Shown one piece after another: positions 60,653 to 64,000 of a stretch of 64,000 bases of DNA (position 1 is its first letter; each line of letters starts with the position of its first letter). The DNA is taken from positions 1,426,001 through 1,490,000 of the forward strand of contig CAVSIE010000002.1 in assembly GCA_963728045.1 (NCBI GenBank), written 5' to 3'. The stretch is from VRUE01 sp963728045. GTDB taxonomy: Bacteria; Actinomycetota; Thermoleophilia; Solirubrobacterales; 70-9. The notes below the pieces were generated by a model. It did no database searches. It saw only the letters and a list, made by a program, of their open reading frames with translations, and was not told the origin of the DNA. The translations under genes and the position numbers were made by a program.

Positions 60653-60769
60653 TGCGCGCGAAGTTTCTCGGGGGGACTCTCATGGACTCCCCCCGGCTCC
60701 AGCACGAAGGGCCCTCTCCGGCTTGGAGGGGGTCTTTCGTAGTTTTGCGCCCGGTATAACCCGGAGCAC

Positions 60770-62616
60770 ATGGGGGACCCCGCCATCGGCTCGACCGTCG
60801 CCGGCTACCGAATCGACGCGCTGATCGCCCGCGGCGGGATGGGGGTCGTCTACCGGGCGACGCAGCTGGCGCTCGACCGGCCGGTGGCGCTGAAGGTGAT
60901 CTCCCGCGAGCTCGCCGGCAAAGAGGCCTTCCGCGAGCGCTTCCTGCGTGAGTGTCGGCTTGCCGCCAGTCTCGACCATCCCGGCGTCGTGCCCGTCTTC
61001 GACGCCCGCGAGGAGGAGGGCGAGCTGATCGTCGCGATGCGGCTGGTCGAGGGTGGCGACCTGCGCAAGCTGATCGACCGCGACGGGCCGCTGCCGCCAC
61101 CCCGTGCGGTGGCGCTGCTCGCCCAGGTCGCCGACGCGCTCGACGCCGCCCATGCCGCCGGTATCGTCCACCGCGACGTCAAGCCCCACAACATCTTGAT
61201 CGAGGGCGACCGCGCCTACCTGACCGACTTCGGCCTTGCCAAGGCGGTCGAGGACAGCGGCGTCCTCAGCGGCGCCTCGGTCGTCGGCACGGTCGAATAC
61301 ATGTCGCCCGAGCAGTGGCAGGGGGCCAAGGTCGGGCCGGCGACAGACGTCTACTCGCTCGGCTGCGTCCTCTACGAGGCGCTGACCGGGATCGTCCCCT
61401 ACGCGCGCCAGGCCGAGGACGCCGAGCCGGAGATGCCCGAAGGCCTCGACGCGGTGATCGAGCGGGCGGTCTCCAAGGACCCGGCCGACCGCTACCCGAG
61501 CGCCACCGCCTTGATCGAGGCGGCGCGGGAACGCGAGGGCGGAACGCCGACGGCGACGCGCGTCCTGACGGACGCGCCGGGGCCGACGGCGGTGATCGGC
61601 GCGGGCGGCGGCTGGAGACGCGGTGGCGGAGAGGACGGTGGTCGGCGCGGCTTGCTCGCGGCGCGGGTCAAGCGCCTGGGTATCGCCACCGGCGGGATCC
61701 TCGCCGTCATTCTGGTCGCCTTCCTCTGGGCCAAGATCTTCGCCGACGACGTCTCCGTCTCCTCGCCGATCGAGGTCGGCCGCGGTCCGCTCCGTCTCGC
61801 CGTCGGCGAGGGCCGGTCTGGGCGACCAGCGCCGCCGACGGGACCCTGGCCCGGATCGACCCCGACACCCGCGAGGTGATCGGGGAGATGCAGCTCGGGA
61901 GAGGACTCTCCGGCGTCGCCGTCGGCGAGGGCTTCGTCTGGGTCACCCGGCCGCGGACAGGAGAGCTCCTTCGCATCGACCCCGATCTCGCCCGCACGGA
62001 CCCTGACCGCCAGGCCGTCTTGCGGATCCCTGTCGGCGGCCGTCCCGGCGCGATCGTCGTCGCCGGCGGCCGCGTCTGGGTCGCCGACGAGGCCGGTGGT
62101 GGGGTCACCGCGATCAATCCACCCGTCGGCCGCGTCTTCAAGCGCGACCTCTTTCCCCACGCGGCGCCGCTGCGCCTCGCCGCCGGCGCCGGCGGCCTCT
62201 GGGTCAGCAGCGCCTCGACCGGGTCGATCCGCCGCATCGATCTCAGCGACGCTGTCGGCAGTCCTTCGATCGCGGTCGGCCGCGGCCCTTCCGGCATCAC
62301 CGTCGGCGGTGGCATCGTCTGGGTCGCCAACAGCCGCTGGCGACGCGGTCACCCGCGTCGACCCCGCGACCCGCGTCCTCCTCGGCGAGCCGATCGCGGT
62401 CGGCGATCGCCCCGGGGGGATCGACGCCGGCACCGACACGGTTTGGGTCGCCAACACCGGCGACGACACCGTCAGCACGGATCGACATTGCGGAGCGGCG
62501 AGACGGTCGGCGACGCGATCGGCGTCGGCTCGGCGCCGGGCGCGGTCGCGGTCGGCGAGGAAGCGGTCTGGGTCGCCAACAACGGCGACGGCACCGTCAC
62601 CCGGATCGAGCCGTAG
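60770..62616 (+). CDS. Membrane Ser/Thr protein kinase with C-terminal propeller, three frameshifts
   Basis: Kinase domain residues 13-275: Gly loop ARGGMGVVY, Lys42, HRD in IVHRDVKPHN, DFG in LTDFGLAK. One transmembrane helix near residues 309-331 (ATGGILAVILVAFLW), then an extracellular YVTN/NHL-like propeller of repeats (VWATSAADGTLARIDP, VWVADEAGG). Frame changes are needed near 61812, 62335 and 62480 to reach the TAG at 62614-62616. PknB-like signalling kinase with an extracellular sensor. Confidence 0.82.
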
Positions 62617-62642
62617 GGCCGAAGGGCTAGGATCGGATCCCG

Positions 62643-64000
62643 GTGGCGCAGGACCTCGACCAGCTCGACCAGCTCTGCATCGACACGATCCGCACGCTCT
62701 CGATCGACGCGATCCAGAAGGCCAACTCGGGCCACCCGGGGACGCCGATGGCGCTGGCGCCGCTCGCCTACACGCTCTGGCAGCGCTTCCTCCGCTTCGA
62801 CCCAGCCGACCCGATCTGGCCCAACCGCGACCGCTTCGTCCTCTCCGCCGGCCACGCCTCGATGCTGCTCTACTCGCTGCTCCACCTCGCCGAGGTGCAG
62901 GCGGTCGACCCCGACTACGAGGTCGTCGGCGAGCCGGCCGTCTCGCTCGAGGACATCGAACGCTTCCGCCAGCTCGACTCGCGCGCGCCCGGCCACCCCG
63001 AGTACCGCTGGACCTCCGGTGTCGAGACGACGACCGGGCCGCTCGGCCAGGGGATCGCCACCTCGGTCGGGATGGCGATCGCCTCCAAGTGGCAGGGCGC
63101 CCGCTACGGCGCCGACCTCTTCGACTTCGACGTCTACGCGATCGCCGGCGACGGCTGCCTGATGGAGGGCGTCTCCAACGAAGCCGCCTCGCTCGCCGGC
63201 CACCTGAAGCTCGACAACCTCTGCTGGGTCTACGACAACAACCACATCACGATCGACGGCAAGACCAGGCTCGCCTACGAGGACGACGTCGCCGCCCGCT
63301 TCCAGGGCTACGGCTGGAACGTGACCCGCGTCGGCGACGCCAACGACACCGAGTCTGATCGCCGCCGCCTTCGAGGAGTTCAAGGCGGAGGAGGGCCGCC
63401 CGACCCTGGTCGTCGTCGACAGCCACATCGGCTGGGGCTCGCCGCACAAGCACGACACCGCCGCCGCACACGGCGAGCCGCTCGGCGAGGAGGAGGTGCG
63501 GGAGACCAAGCGCGCCTACGGCTGGCCCGAGGACGCCCAGTTCCTCGTCCCCGACGGCGTCAGGGAGCACTTCGCCGCGGGGATCGGCAAGCGCGGCGCC
63601 GAGCTGCACGCCGAGTGGGAGGGGAGGCTCGCCGCGTACGCGAAGCAGAGCCCCGAGCTTGCCGCCGAGATCGAGGCTGCGCAGAGGCGCGAGCTGCCGG
63701 AGGGCTGGGACGCCGAGATCCCCAGCTTCGAGCCCGACGAGAAGGGGATCGCCACCCGCAAGGCCTCCCAGCAGGTCGAGAACGCGATCGCCGCGCGGCT
63801 GCCCTGGCTGCTGGCCGGCTCTGCCGACCTCACCGACTCGACCTCGGTCCGGCTCGACCTTCGAGCGGCGCCGCCGACTTCGAGCCCGGCGCCTACGACG
63901 GCCGCCAGCTCCACTACGGCATCCGCGAGCACGAGTCGGCGGCGATCTCCAACGGCCTCTCGCTCTCCAAGCTGCGGCCGCTCTGGTCGACCTACCTCAC
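62643..64000 (+). CDS. tkt: Transketolase, 3' end beyond window, two frameshifts
   Basis: GTG at 62643 gives AQDLDQLDQLCIDTIRTL and NSGHPGTPMALAPLAY (thiamine-diphosphate His region), VETTTGPLGQGIATSVG, GDGCLMEGVSNEA and DNNHITIDG. Near 63350 the frame shifts (FEEFKAEEGRPTLVVVDSHI, GWGSPHKHD continue) and near 63862 it returns to FEPGAYDGRQLHYGIREHES, a family motif. It transfers two-carbon units in the non-oxidative pentose-phosphate branch. The C-terminal domain is outside the window. Confidence 0.92.
   Translation, partial: MAQDLDQLDQLCIDTIRTLSIDAIQKANSGHPGTPMALAPLAYTLWQRFLRFDPADPIWPNRDRFVLSAGHASMLLYSLLHLAEVQAVDPDYEVVGEPAVSLEDIERFRQLDSRAPGHPEYRWTSGVETTTGPLGQGIATSVGMAIASKWQGARYGADLFDFDVYAIAGDGCLMEGVSNEAASLAGHLKLDNLCWVYDNNHITIDGKTRLAYEDDVAARFQGYGWNVTRVGDANDTESDRRRLRGVQGGGGPPDPGRRRQPHRLGLAAQARHRRRTRRAARRGGGAGDQARLRLARGRPVPRPRRRQGALRRGDRQARRRAARRVGGEARRVREAEPRACRRDRGCAEARAAGGLGRRDPQLRARREGDRHPQGLPAGRERDRRAAALAAGRLCRPHRLDLGPARPSSGAADFEPGAYDGRQLHYGIREHESAAISNGLSLSKLRPLWSTYL

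Noticed and set aside
1..64000. CRISPR arrays
   Set aside because: No regular repeat-spacer pattern and no cas genes; the 12-bp repeats at 9936 have no spacers.

Overview
The window is high-GC, actinobacterial-looking DNA. Gene content (many GNAT, SRPBCC and MFS genes, several branched-chain-amino-acid-type ABC transporters, Gly-Gly-Pro-Gly calcium-repeat proteins, a GGDEF/HD-GYP protein) suggests a Thermoleophilia/Solirubrobacterales-like member of the Actinomycetota. That placement is an inference from content and composition, not from a marker gene. The sequence carries about 20 apparent single-base frameshifts, many of them in housekeeping genes and densest from 50 to 64 kb. It therefore looks like an imperfectly polished draft, and single frameshifts should not be read as biology without checking.

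Layout. 1-8.9 kb is chromosomal: a sugar-lactone oxidase, a PLP amino-acid deaminase/aldolase, tRNA-Ser, an SGNH hydrolase facing a membrane acyltransferase, a cytochrome P450, pyruvate kinase, enoyl-CoA hydratase and a thioesterase. tRNA-Arg(ACG) sits at 8850-8923. Its 3' 42 bases recur exactly at 16566, 23179 and 26921, so 8924-26962 is read as three accessory elements stacked in one tRNA site.

Element 1 (8924-16607) has a XRE regulator, 12-bp tandem repeats, an IS481-type insertion that splits the integrase start codon from its Shine-Dalgarno, a tyrosine integrase, a TIGR04255-type three-gene cassette, and an AbiE-like toxin-antitoxin pair behind an AT-rich operator. Element 2 (16608-23220) repeats the same backbone (stem-loop, small gene, XRE gene, then Xis and integrase). 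It carries a compact minus-strand operon of a proteasome-like Ntn hydrolase, an OLD/PtuA-like ATPase and a PtuB-like HNH nuclease, plus a VapBC module. This Septu-like operon with an added threonine-hydrolase candidate is the most interesting object in the window. Element 3 (23221-26962) has no integrase. It holds a degenerate GGDEF/HD-GYP sensor, a broken DHFR-family gene, a repeat-protein fragment and an RTX-like secreted protein.

27-38.4 kb holds two adjacent HAAT-family (Liv-type) ABC transporter operons. The first has a GntR regulator, a LivM-LivG fusion and a Rieske oxygenase, which suggests uptake plus oxidation of an aromatic or carboxylate substrate. 38.4-50 kb is ordinary chromosomal content: SRPBCC, GNAT, YihY, phosphoesterase, two DHA2-type MFS exporters, an aldo/keto reductase, a metallo-beta-lactamase-fold hydrolase and a PQQ-type propeller. 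50-64 kb has a GH26-like glycosidase, RecQ, then a pentose-phosphate set (zwf, gnd, pgl, rpiA and a partial tkt) interleaved with a BBE-type flavoprotein, an FHA protein, a TolB-like propeller and a Ser/Thr kinase with a sensor propeller.
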